A stretch of DNA of 64,000 bases, taken from contig CAWJXB010000006.1 in assembly GCA_963846775.1 (NCBI GenBank), positions 186,001 to 250,000 of the forward strand. Direction: 5' to 3'. Below are positions 8,379-16,202 of the stretch, piece by piece. This DNA comes from CAVYXA01 sp963846775 (lineage in GTDB: Bacteria; Verrucomicrobiota; Verrucomicrobiia; Chthoniobacterales; UBA10450). A program made the position numbers and the translations under genes. The notes beneath the pieces are model-generated. The model was not told where the DNA came from and ran no database searches. It worked only from the letters and a program-made list of their open reading frames with translations. Each line of letters begins with the position of its first letter. The first letter of the stretch is position 1.

Positions 8379-9152
8379 ATGCGCTTGCTTTCGTTTTTGA
8401 TCCTTATTTTCGCTGGCGCGGTCGATCCTGTGCTGGGACAGGCGGTGATGACTGAGACACCTGTGCCCACGATTGCGCCTTCGCCCAGCCCTGCTGGCAC
8501 TCCGACAAAATTTCGCCCAATCCTGATGAGCACTGAACCGACCGGCCTGATCAATAAGGTCGATCGTCTCAGTGTCGCCGAGCAAAATCCAAATCCCGAG
8601 GCGGTCATGTTCTATTGCGTGGTGAACAAGAAAGGAAAGGTAGTTTCCAGCGCTATCTATCGCGAGTTGCCGGGATCAGAGCCGCTGGCGCGGCAGATCC
8701 GTAACAACGTGGAAAACTCAAGCTTTATTCCGGCGCTTTACAATTCCAAGCCGGTCGATGCCATTTATTATGGGGCGGCGGTTTTCTCCGTCCTCGAAGG
8801 GCGGCCGCGTTTCCGTATTTTCGCGAACCAGGAAACAGCCGAGTTAACAGCCGAGAACGATTTCATCGGACCTCAGCCGGTCTATGGCGGCGACTCGAAG
8901 TTTCTCGGGTTGCATTATCCAAAGAAGGCGGATGGAAAAACGAACGGTATCGCCGAGCTGAATCTCCAAATCGATCAGGAGGGCAATCTCAAACGGATTT
9001 CGGTCCTGTATGAATATCCGACCGACCGCGGGTTTGGGGAAGCGGCCCTGGTTGACTTCAAGGACGCGAAATTTGTGCCGGCCTTCCGGAATGGCGAACC
9101 GGTGGAATGCACGATTCGGCTGCCAGTCTATTATCAGGCGCCACCACGTTAG
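8379..9152 (+). CDS. secreted protein with two TonB C-terminal-like domains
   Basis: The product is 257 residues with a signal peptide (MRLLSFLILIFAGAVDPVLG) and a Pro/Thr-rich segment after it. Two similar domains follow at about 60-150 and 165-255. Each has the pattern of TonB-C or YbaB-like energy-transducer folds, with a beta strand ending near SFIPALYN or KFVPAFRNGEPV. There is no transmembrane anchor or Pro-rich spanning region of a true TonB, so an energising role is unlikely. The 263-bp gap upstream (8116-8378) showed no other feature. It reads toward the glycosylase gene 12 bp downstream. Confidence 0.7.
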   Translation: MRLLSFLILIFAGAVDPVLGQAVMTETPVPTIAPSPSPAGTPTKFRPILMSTEPTGLINKVDRLSVAEQNPNPEAVMFYCVVNKKGKVVSSAIYRELPGSEPLARQIRNNVENSSFIPALYNSKPVDAIYYGAAVFSVLEGRPRFRIFANQETAELTAENDFIGPQPVYGGDSKFLGLHYPKKADGKTNGIAELNLQIDQEGNLKRISVLYEYPTDRGFGEAALVDFKDAKFVPAFRNGEPVECTIRLPVYYQAPPR

Positions 9153-9164
9153 GCAAACGCGGAA

Positions 9165-9734
9165 TTGATCCGGCGACAATTTTTCCAGCGTAACACGCTC
9201 CTCTGCGCGTCAGACCTCGTCGGGACGATGCTGGTGTGGGGGCGGTGCGAGGGAATAGTTGTAGAAACCGAAGCGTATCTCACCGAGGAGGACGAGGCTT
9301 CCCACACCTTCAGCCGGCCGAGCGCGCGCGAGTTCGTAAAGCGCAACAAGGCGGGCGCGGCTTACATTTATTTTAACTACGGGATGCATTGGATGCTGAA
9401 CGTGCTGGTCAAAGGCGGGCCGCGCGATGGATTGATCCTGATTCGCGCAATCGAACCGCGCCGCGGTATTGAATTGATGAAAAAGCGCCGCGGGACAAAT
9501 GATGTCCGTAATCTTTGTTCGGGTCCCGGGAAACTGACGCAGGCGCTCGATATCAAGAATCGGCATCACGAACTCGATCTCTGCGACGATCCGCGACATG
9601 GCTTTGCTCTGCGCGAAATGCCAATGGTTGATGTGGTGGCGGATGCGCGCATCGGCATCAGCCGCTCGGCCCATTATCCGTGGCGATTTAGCTTGCGCGG
9701 CAGTCCGTTTGTGAGTCGAGCAGTGAGACTGTAG
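9165..9734 (+). CDS. 3-methyladenine DNA glycosylase (AAG/MPG family)
   Basis: The product is 189 residues, the usual size for bacterial AAG-type glycosylases, which excise alkylated purines. Conserved stretches include VVETEAYLTEEDEASHTFS with the catalytic Glu, AAYIYFNYGMHWMLNV, and SGPGKLTQALDI. The reading frame has no ATG at its beginning; the likely start is TTG at 9165, 12 bp after the preceding stop. Just past the stop lies a palindromic repeat (9731-9801) whose first bases overlap the last codon. Confidence 0.92.
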   Translation: MIRRQFFQRNTLLCASDLVGTMLVWGRCEGIVVETEAYLTEEDEASHTFSRPSAREFVKRNKAGAAYIYFNYGMHWMLNVLVKGGPRDGLILIRAIEPRRGIELMKKRRGTNDVRNLCSGPGKLTQALDIKNRHHELDLCDDPRHGFALREMPMVDVVADARIGISRSAHYPWRFSLRGSPFVSRAVRL

Positions 9735-9801
9735 CGGCGGTCTATGACCGCCGATGTTCGCAATGATTGTTTCATGTTCGGCGCTCATAGAGCGCCGCTA
9801 C
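9731..9801. repeat. paired-hairpin palindromic repeat between the glycosylase gene and mnmA
   Basis: The element begins gtagcggcgg and ends ccgctac, forming an outer inverted repeat. Inside are two hairpins: cggcggtc-tatg-accgccg and cggcgctc-atag-agcgccg. It fills most of the gap and overlaps the glycosylase stop region. Its gtagc...gctac ends resemble those at 58272-58355. Confidence 0.8.
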
Positions 9802-9843
9802 CCCATTGACTCATACTCCTATTGACGGACGTTGTTCGCTCGA

Positions 9844-11064
9844 ATGAATCGAAACAAACAGCGCGTTCTTCTCGGCATGAGCGGCGGCGTCGACTCGAGT
9901 GTCGCCGGCTATTTGTTGCGTGAGCAAGGCTATGACGTCATCGGCGTGACCATGAAGGTCTGGCCGCAGGATTGCATCTCGCGCGCGGAAGATAAATGCT
10001 GCGGGCCGCAGGCCGTGGCCGATGCGCGGAACGTGGCCCATGCGTTGGGAATTCCGCACTACGTTGTGGATGAAGCAGATCAATTTGAGCGGCTGGTGAT
10101 CGATTATTTCTCCAGCGAATATCAGGCTGGCCGAACGCCGAATCCGTGTGTGATGTGCAACGAGAAACTCAAGTTCGGCAATCTCTGGCAAAAGGCGAAA
10201 GCCCTCGACTGCGATTACATCGCGACCGGCCATTACGCCATCGTCGACCATCGCGTCGATCACGCGGTGCTGCGCAAGGGTGTGGATCCGCGGAAAGATC
10301 AATCGTATTTCCTATTCAGTCTGCGCCAGCCGCAGCTGCGGCGCGCTTTGATGCCGCTCGGCACCATGACCAAACTGCAAATCCGGGCGATCGCGCATTC
10401 GTTAGGGCTTAAGGTGGCGGACAAGATCGACAGTCAGGAAATTTGTTTCGTGCCGGGCAACGATTACAAAGCGTTCCTGCGCTCACATCTTGGGGAAGGG
10501 GAATTTCATCGCGGCGAGATTTACGATGTCGATGGTCATTTCGTCGGCCAACACGATGGGATCGAACTGTTCACCATCGGCCAGCGTAAAGGTCTGCCCG
10601 GAGGATCGCCACGTCCTCGTTACGTGATCGATCTCGATCCTGAAACCAATCGTGTGATTGTGGGTGACGCAGATGATTTGGTCATGGACGAATTCGAAAT
10701 TGATCGCGTAAACTGGCATCCTGTAGCCGGGGGCGTTGATGCCGGCAGCGCGGTGCAAGGAGTGACGGCTTCCCAGCCGTCAGGTGTATTCGACCCCGAA
10801 CGCTTTCGGGGTCGTTCCTTGTTGAACCTTGCCGGAGTCACCGACTTCGGCTCCAACGAAGAGATTGAGGCGACGGTCAAAATTCGATACAACCATCCGG
10901 GCACGCGCGCGGCCGTCACACCGCTGGAAAATGATCGTGCACGCATTCGCCTGCACGAGCCGCAGCGCGCCGTCACGCCGGGGCAAGCTGCTGTGATTTA
11001 CGATGGCGATGTCGTCCTCGGCGGCGGTTGGATCTGTCGGCGCGAAGCTTTGGTACCAGTGTAA
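9844..11064 (+). CDS. mnmA: tRNA-specific 2-thiouridylase MnmA
   Basis: MnmA makes the 2-thio group of wobble uridine 34 in Lys, Glu and Gln tRNAs using ATP and relayed sulfur. The PP-loop MSGGVDSS is at residues 12-19. The catalytic cysteines correspond to Cys105 (NPCVMCNEKLKFG) and Cys201 (QEICFVPG). The ATG at 9844 is preferred over TTG at 9832. The product of about 406 residues is longer than usual: a segment of about 38 residues near 300-338, between RVNWHPVAGG and EIEATVKIRYNHPG, is encoded by two hairpin repeats and looks like an in-frame insertion in the C-terminal beta-barrel domain. Confidence 0.95.
   Translation: MNRNKQRVLLGMSGGVDSSVAGYLLREQGYDVIGVTMKVWPQDCISRAEDKCCGPQAVADARNVAHALGIPHYVVDEADQFERLVIDYFSSEYQAGRTPNPCVMCNEKLKFGNLWQKAKALDCDYIATGHYAIVDHRVDHAVLRKGVDPRKDQSYFLFSLRQPQLRRALMPLGTMTKLQIRAIAHSLGLKVADKIDSQEICFVPGNDYKAFLRSHLGEGEFHRGEIYDVDGHFVGQHDGIELFTIGQRKGLPGGSPRPRYVIDLDPETNRVIVGDADDLVMDEFEIDRVNWHPVAGGVDAGSAVQGVTASQPSGVFDPERFRGRSLLNLAGVTDFGSNEEIEATVKIRYNHPGTRAAVTPLENDRARIRLHEPQRAVTPGQAAVIYDGDVVLGGGWICRREALVPV
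10763..10813. repeat. two hairpins within mnmA
   Basis: The hairpins are tgacggct-tccc-agccgtca (10763-10782) and gaccccgaa-cgct-ttcggggtc (10792-10813). They lie in the extra segment of MnmA and do not disrupt its frame. They resemble dispersed REP-type hairpins rather than codon-driven sequence. Confidence 0.75.
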
Positions 11065-11156
11065 GAATTTTACAGAAGAAAACGAAGTTAACGAAGCATC
11101 TGCCTGCTTCTGCAAAATCCCTTTGTTTGCTTCGCTACCTTCTGTTCAAGTTCTAT

Positions 11157-11486
11157 ATGTCTGAGAGAATTTTGCTCGCGCTCAGCACGTTTTCGGATAC
11201 GGAAACCGCACGCCGGATCGCGCACCAGCTCGTCACCGAAAAATTCGCTGCCTGCGCAAATGTTCTGCCGGGCGTGGAATCGATCTATCGCTGGAAAGGA
11301 AAGATCGAGACCGGGAATGAGACGCTGGTCTTCTTCAAACTGAGCCAAGATCGACAGTCGGCGTTTCAGGAAAAACTCCGCTCGCTTCATCCCTACGAAG
11401 TTCCGGAAATAATCTTCCTCAAGATCGGCAATGGATTCCCCGAATATTTGCGCTGGGTAGTGGAGAATTGCGGGTCGCAAACTTGA
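11157..11486 (+). CDS. cutA: divalent-cation tolerance protein CutA
   Basis: The product is 109 residues, typical for the trimeric CutA1 family linked to copper and other divalent cation tolerance. The ATG at 11157 (MSERILLALSTFSDTETARR) matches the family start, although the frame is open from 11028 within mnmA. Conserved stretches are FAACANVLPGVESIYRWKGK and HPYEVPEIIFL, the latter being the strongest CutA signature. The stop codon at 11484-11486 lies inside a palindromic hairpin (11481-11505), so the last codons are affected by repeat DNA. Confidence 0.93.
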   Translation: MSERILLALSTFSDTETARRIAHQLVTEKFAACANVLPGVESIYRWKGKIETGNETLVFFKLSQDRQSAFQEKLRSLHPYEVPEIIFLKIGNGFPEYLRWVVENCGSQT

Positions 11487-11505
11487 CGGCTTAAAGCCGT
11501 CAAGT
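11481..11505. repeat. CTTGAC-type hairpin carrying the cutA stop codon
   Basis: The arms are acttgacggct and agccgtcaagt with loop taa. The TGA stop of cutA is the tga within acttgacggct. No T-tract follows, so it is not a standard terminator. It belongs with the hairpins at 4896-4924 and 26479-26501. Confidence 0.85.
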
Positions 11506-11559
11506 CTAACGAGTCGGCTGCGTTGTTTTAGGTGCGCGGGCGCTTTCAAACGGGGCAAT

Positions 11560-13527
11560 CTATAGCCCGAGGCGTTGCAAGAACGCTTTAAATCTTGGGT
11601 CACTCCGGAGGTTGTCGTAAACGGGAGTGACTTTGCTGTAAACGAGCCAGGGCGCGTGCTGGTCGTAGGCGCGATCGAGCCAATAGAACGCCTGCGCGCT
11701 ATCGCCAAGACGGGCGTAATAAGACGAGAGCGCTCCTGCTTCCTTCCCAACTTCCTTCTTGTCGTGTTCCAACGCCTGCAACCAGTAGCCCCTTAGACCC
11801 GCAGCGGCGCACGCTTTCTTATAATCCTCCAAGGTTTGATCGCCCGTTCCCAACTGCCGCTCGATTGTCATCCATTCGACAATTGCCTCCTGTTCCGCTC
11901 CCCTGGCCTCAAGAGCAAAGGCAAGTTTGCGTCGCGCCTGTACGAAATCAGGATCGGCCACGAGCACTTTTCGCTCTTGAGCGATAGCCCCATCGTACCG
12001 CCGCGCAAAGTAATCGATCAGGCCGATGTTCGCTCGGATAATCGGCGACAGGGGATCGAGATCTTCGGCGAGTTGAATTTCTCTCTGCGCTTCGTCCGTT
12101 CTACCCATCGCCGCCAGGAACAGGGCATACCAATGATGAACCGTGGCGTAGTTTGGTTTCAGTTCGATTGCCCGCAAGTATTCCTGCTCGGCGCCGGCGA
12201 AATCGTGATAGAAAAGAAATTTGGCGTGGGCCAAAGTGGCCTGCGCTTCAGCCAAGCCATTATCGATCTCTAGCGCTCGCAACGCTGCGTCTCTGGCCAG
12301 GGGAAAGTTTTCGTTAGGGGTTCCCCAGTCGTAGTCGCCTAGTAACAAATAGCAATCCGCCAGACCGGCGTAAGCAGCCGCATAAGCGGGATCGAAGTCG
12401 ATCGCCTGCTGGAAGAATTTGATCGCCTTCATGATCTCCTCATTTGTTCGCTTATTCCAGGCGTAACGGCCACGCAGATAAGCATGAAATGCTTCCGGGC
12501 TATCGGTATTTTTGCTGGCAAGTTGTTGTTGTTCCTCACCGGTCAGTTTCCGCTGCAACGCCTGAGCCACCTGGCGCGAAACCTGGTCTTCGATTGCGAA
12601 CAAGTTAGTAAACGGTTGATCGAACGAGTCGCCCCAAAGCATCATGCCATCGCGCACGCGCCAGAGCCGTGTCGTCACTCGAATGCGGTCGCTAACATGT
12701 TCGATCCGGCCCTCGACGACATCTTCCACTCCCAATTTGCGCCCCGCTTCTAAAGCATCTTGTTCGGGGCCATTGAATTTGAGGACCGAACTCGTCGGGC
12801 GCACGGCAAATCGTCTAATTCGGCTGAGACGCATGTTTAGCGAATCGGCGAGGCCGGGGCCGAGATATTCTTCTTCAGTGTTTTCGGAGTGCGCGAGCTG
12901 AAACGGAAGCACGGCAAGCGCTCTCGCTTTGGCTAACGAAGCGACAGTCTGCGGACGTTGAGGTCGCAGCGAATAGGCGATCAAGGCAGTTAAAGCTGCC
13001 GTCAGAACAGCCGCGGTAGCGACGATTCGAAACACCTTCCGCGCGGGCATCGCCGTTGTCGATCTTGTTGCGGGCGCGAGCGACGCGATTCGGGCAGCCG
13101 AATCTTGTTCGCTGATCCCGTTTTCGTTCTTTACCACCGTGTGCGTTGCCGCCGATTCCTGAATCTTCAGCGGCGCGCACTCCTCTACCACTTCGCGTAG
13201 TTCCGCGACAAAACGGTATCCGACACGAGGGATCGTCTGGATAAACTCGCCGGTGTCACAGTTTTGATTGATTGCTTTGCGCAGTTGCGAAATGGCGACG
13301 GTGAGATTCGCATCCTCGACGATAACGTCCGGCCATAGCGCGTGCATTAGCGCTTCCCGTTCCAGAAGCTTGCCCCGGTTCTGAACGAGCAGCGTCAGTG
13401 TCTCGATCGCCTTGGATGACAACGGGATGACTTTACCGCCGCACAGCAGCCGATGTCGGTTCGGATCGAGGCGGAATGGACCAAACTCGTAGAAACGCCG
13501 GACACCATTGGCGACGACCCTTTGCAC
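11560..13527 (-). CDS. CadC-like membrane transcription regulator with TPR repeats
   Basis: The product is 655 residues. Residues 10-108 form an OmpR-type winged helix (YEFGPFRLDPNRHRLLCGGK, DANLTVAISQLRKAI, IPRVGYRF). A single transmembrane helix lies at about 168-190. A FlgO/TolB-N-like domain follows (AVLPFQLAHSENTEEEYLG to LFAIEDQVSRQVAQAL), then several TPRs from about 345 to the end. This layout fits a one-component regulator with an external sensing domain, as in CadC/ToxR relatives. It is divergent from the giant surface-protein gene at 13622 with a 94-bp gap, so it may control that gene; this is inference from position only. Confidence 0.88.
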   Translation of the reverse strand: MQRVVANGVRRFYEFGPFRLDPNRHRLLCGGKVIPLSSKAIETLTLLVQNRGKLLEREALMHALWPDVIVEDANLTVAISQLRKAINQNCDTGEFIQTIPRVGYRFVAELREVVEECAPLKIQESAATHTVVKNENGISEQDSAARIASLAPATRSTTAMPARKVFRIVATAAVLTAALTALIAYSLRPQRPQTVASLAKARALAVLPFQLAHSENTEEEYLGPGLADSLNMRLSRIRRFAVRPTSSVLKFNGPEQDALEAGRKLGVEDVVEGRIEHVSDRIRVTTRLWRVRDGMMLWGDSFDQPFTNLFAIEDQVSRQVAQALQRKLTGEEQQQLASKNTDSPEAFHAYLRGRYAWNKRTNEEIMKAIKFFQQAIDFDPAYAAAYAGLADCYLLLGDYDWGTPNENFPLARDAALRALEIDNGLAEAQATLAHAKFLFYHDFAGAEQEYLRAIELKPNYATVHHWYALFLAAMGRTDEAQREIQLAEDLDPLSPIIRANIGLIDYFARRYDGAIAQERKVLVADPDFVQARRKLAFALEARGAEQEAIVEWMTIERQLGTGDQTLEDYKKACAAAGLRGYWLQALEHDKKEVGKEAGALSSYYARLGDSAQAFYWLDRAYDQHAPWLVYSKVTPVYDNLRSDPRFKAFLQRLGL

Positions 13528-13621
13528 TACTGATTTAGAACAATTTAGAAAAATTTAGTCAAGCCTTAAGGACACCTGGCGCAATGATGGGGTAAAATTC
13601 TCCCGGAAAGGAGATTCCAAC

Positions 13622-15994
13622 GTGCGCCGCATTTCAAGAATCAGGCATTCATCAATTGTCTTCCTGGGCATAACCATTAGCCTCATCATGTTCTGCCTGG
13701 CACTGGCGCAGAATCCAGTTTCCTCAAAAGAGACTCGTTTAAACGCTGCGGCGGCGCCCGGAATTACCGCGGTAATCGCGTCGGCATCTTTGGACGGAAT
13801 CAATGTGACCATGTCCGGAAATCTGGCGGGCACGCCTAACACGACGTGCGAGCTCGAATTCTTCTCGAGCACAGAGTGCAACGCCGCCAGCAAAGAGGAC
13901 CGGCAAAGTGTTATCGGTGCTGTGGCGGCCACCACTGATAGCAAGGGCAACGCGCGCTTCGGCCCGGTGAGTTTCCCCCTGCCAAGCGGCCACTTGTTCG
14001 TAACTGTGGCCGCGATCGATCCCATCGACAAACTTTGGATGTTCTCTACCTGCACTCTCGTCCAGGGCGTACTACCGCCATGCTTTCCGTCGCCGGCGTC
14101 GATGACGGGCTGGTGGCCGGGCGAGAACAACGCCGATGATATCATGAACAACGGCAATAAGGGAACAGTTTCAAAAGGAGTCAGCTTTGTCCCGGGCAAG
14201 GTCGGACAGGCCTTTAGTTTCGACGGTGTGAATGGGACGGTCGAGATCGCCGATAGTCCGAGCTTGAATCCCTCGAAAATTAGCCTCTCCGCATGGATCG
14301 AGCCGAACTCAATCAAATCAGCGTCTCGAATCGTAACCAAGGAGATGGACGCCATGAACTGTGTCGAGCCGGACGTGGTTTACTCCCTGGAACTGCACGG
14401 TGACCGCGGGGACAAACCGGCGTTTTTCTTCACCACATCCGACAACGTCGAACATATCCTGCCGGCCAAATCCAGGATTCCCATTGCGGTGTTCACCCAG
14501 GTTGCGGCCACTTTCGATGGCGAGAACGCAAAGATTTATGTGAACGGCGTTCTGGAAAACCAGGTCGCGGTAAGCGGCGTCCTGGCCAGCAGCACCATGC
14601 CACTGGTAATTGGCAACGGCGGGCAGGGATGTCGTGCCAACTTCGCCGGTTCGGTCGAGTTCGAAGGCTTGATCGATGAAGTGCAAATCTTCGACCGCGC
14701 GATCTCGGAAGAGGAGATTCGAGCCGCATTCGAAGCAGGCAGTTCGGGCAATTGCAAACCGTCGCCCACTCCGACTCCCACACCGGGACCGGATTCAAGC
14801 CCAACGCCCACGCCCACAGCGACGCCGAGGCCCACACCAACCGCAACGGCCACACCGGCTCCGACGCCCACGGCATCTCCAAGGGCTCCGAAGAGCAACA
14901 TCACCTGGAATGGCGGCGGCACCACAAACAACTGGTCCGAAGGAGCAAACTGGACCGGCGGCGTTGTTCCCGGCCAAGGGGATGTTGCGATCTTTGATGC
15001 AACAAGCACGAAGAACGCGACGATTGACGTTGAAGATACCGGCGCGATCGAAATCGATTCGGGGTACACGGGGACGATTACTCAAGCAGCGGGTAAGAAC
15101 ATTCACCTTCATTCATCTTCAGCCTGCGCCGGGCTTGGTGGTTATTGCCAGAACAGCGGCACCTCAACGTTCACTTTGACCGCGGGATCTTTCACCGTTG
15201 ACGGCAACTATTCGCAAGGGGGCGGGACATTTAATGGCGGCAGCAACGCGATCACGATCCACAGCAACTTCAACCAGAGCGGCGGCAGCTTCAATGGCGG
15301 CAGTGGCGACATCCAGATGAATCAGAATTTCGCGTTGTCGGGAACTGCGCAATTTACTTCGACTTCCGGAATTCTGTTCATTAGGGGTGGTTTCAGTGAC
15401 GCGGTTGCTGCTTCCATCTTCACTCACAACAATGGGACAGTAATATTCACCGGCCCATTCTTTGGAAGCACTCTGTTCATTGACCTGAAGCCGATGGGTG
15501 AAAGCTTCAATAATGTGACCTTCAACCTGGACGACGGGAAGGGCGCAAACATCTCGGGCGGGGCCATGAGCGTTCAGGGCAATCTGCAACTTAACGATGG
15601 CCTCCTCAACAATGGCACCTTGCAACTGCCGTCGCCTGCGACCCTTTCCATCAGTCCCAACTTTGATGGCGGCGGCTTATCTCCCAGCACGCTCCTTTTC
15701 ACCGGCAGCGCGAATCGGACGGTAACTTTTGATAGCAGCTACCACTTGCTCAACGTCGATCTCAACGCTTCCGGGACCACAATCAACACGACTGGAAGCG
15801 GCACCCTTAGTTTTCCAAGTCTCCAGCTTCACGCTGGAACCATTAATCAGGGCGGAGTGGACTTCTTTATCAACGCCAACTACGACCAAATTCGGCGGGA
15901 CGTTTCAATGCAGCGAGCAATCAATTCACTGAAAACAACAACTTCAATCAGAGCGGTGGGAGCTTTAACGGCGGCAGCGGCGACATCCAGATGA
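13622..15994 (+). CDS. giant secreted multidomain protein, N-terminal part (frameshifted near 15890)
   Basis: A GTG start at 13622 follows a good ribosome-binding site (aaaggag). A signal peptide covers residues 1-29. A LamG-like concanavalin domain spans about 155-375 (MTGWWPGENNADDI, VGQAFSFDGVNGTVEI), followed by a Pro/Thr linker at about 380-425 and a repetitive beta-strand region like an autotransporter passenger (NITWNGGGTTNNWSEGANW onward). Near 15890 and 15905 the frame is lost by apparent one-base changes: sense continues in another frame as FNAASNQFTENNNFNQSGG. The last 30 or so residues of this frame are therefore not native. It appears to be one gene with the pieces at 16203 and 18023, about 2,790 residues in total. 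Confidence 0.75.
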   Translation: MRRISRIRHSSIVFLGITISLIMFCLALAQNPVSSKETRLNAAAAPGITAVIASASLDGINVTMSGNLAGTPNTTCELEFFSSTECNAASKEDRQSVIGAVAATTDSKGNARFGPVSFPLPSGHLFVTVAAIDPIDKLWMFSTCTLVQGVLPPCFPSPASMTGWWPGENNADDIMNNGNKGTVSKGVSFVPGKVGQAFSFDGVNGTVEIADSPSLNPSKISLSAWIEPNSIKSASRIVTKEMDAMNCVEPDVVYSLELHGDRGDKPAFFFTTSDNVEHILPAKSRIPIAVFTQVAATFDGENAKIYVNGVLENQVAVSGVLASSTMPLVIGNGGQGCRANFAGSVEFEGLIDEVQIFDRAISEEEIRAAFEAGSSGNCKPSPTPTPTPGPDSSPTPTPTATPRPTPTATATPAPTPTASPRAPKSNITWNGGGTTNNWSEGANWTGGVVPGQGDVAIFDATSTKNATIDVEDTGAIEIDSGYTGTITQAAGKNIHLHSSSACAGLGGYCQNSGTSTFTLTAGSFTVDGNYSQGGGTFNGGSNAITIHSNFNQSGGSFNGGSGDIQMNQNFALSGTAQFTSTSGILFIRGGFSDAVAASIFTHNNGTVIFTGPFFGSTLFIDLKPMGESFNNVTFNLDDGKGANISGGAMSVQGNLQLNDGLLNNGTLQLPSPATLSISPNFDGGGLSPSTLLFTGSANRTVTFDSSYHLLNVDLNASGTTINTTGSGTLSFPSLQLHAGTINQGGVDFFINANYDQIRRDVSMQRAINSLKTTTSIRAVGALTAAAATSR

Positions 15995-16060
15995 ATCAGA
16001 ATTTCGCGTTGTCGGGAACTGCGCAATTCACTTCGACTTCCGGAATCCTGTTCATCAACG
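15950..16060 (+). repeat. second copy of a 110-bp direct repeat within the giant gene
   Basis: This stretch repeats 15281-15390 with few differences and encodes the same GGSFNGGSGDIQMNQNFALS stretch. It lies in the patch 15890-16205 where the coding frame changes several times. The short frame from 15991 to 16206 holds part of the displaced sense sequence. Confidence 0.8.
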
Positions 16061-16202
16061 GGATTTATCAGAACACGGACGCGGATCTGCCTTCTTTCAC
16101 AACGGTGGCGCCGTCGTCTTTATCGGTGCCGTTTTTTACTTTGGGTGTCAACGTGAAAGCAGCCGGTGAAGTCTTCTCACAATCTGAGCTTCATGCTGAA
16201 CT

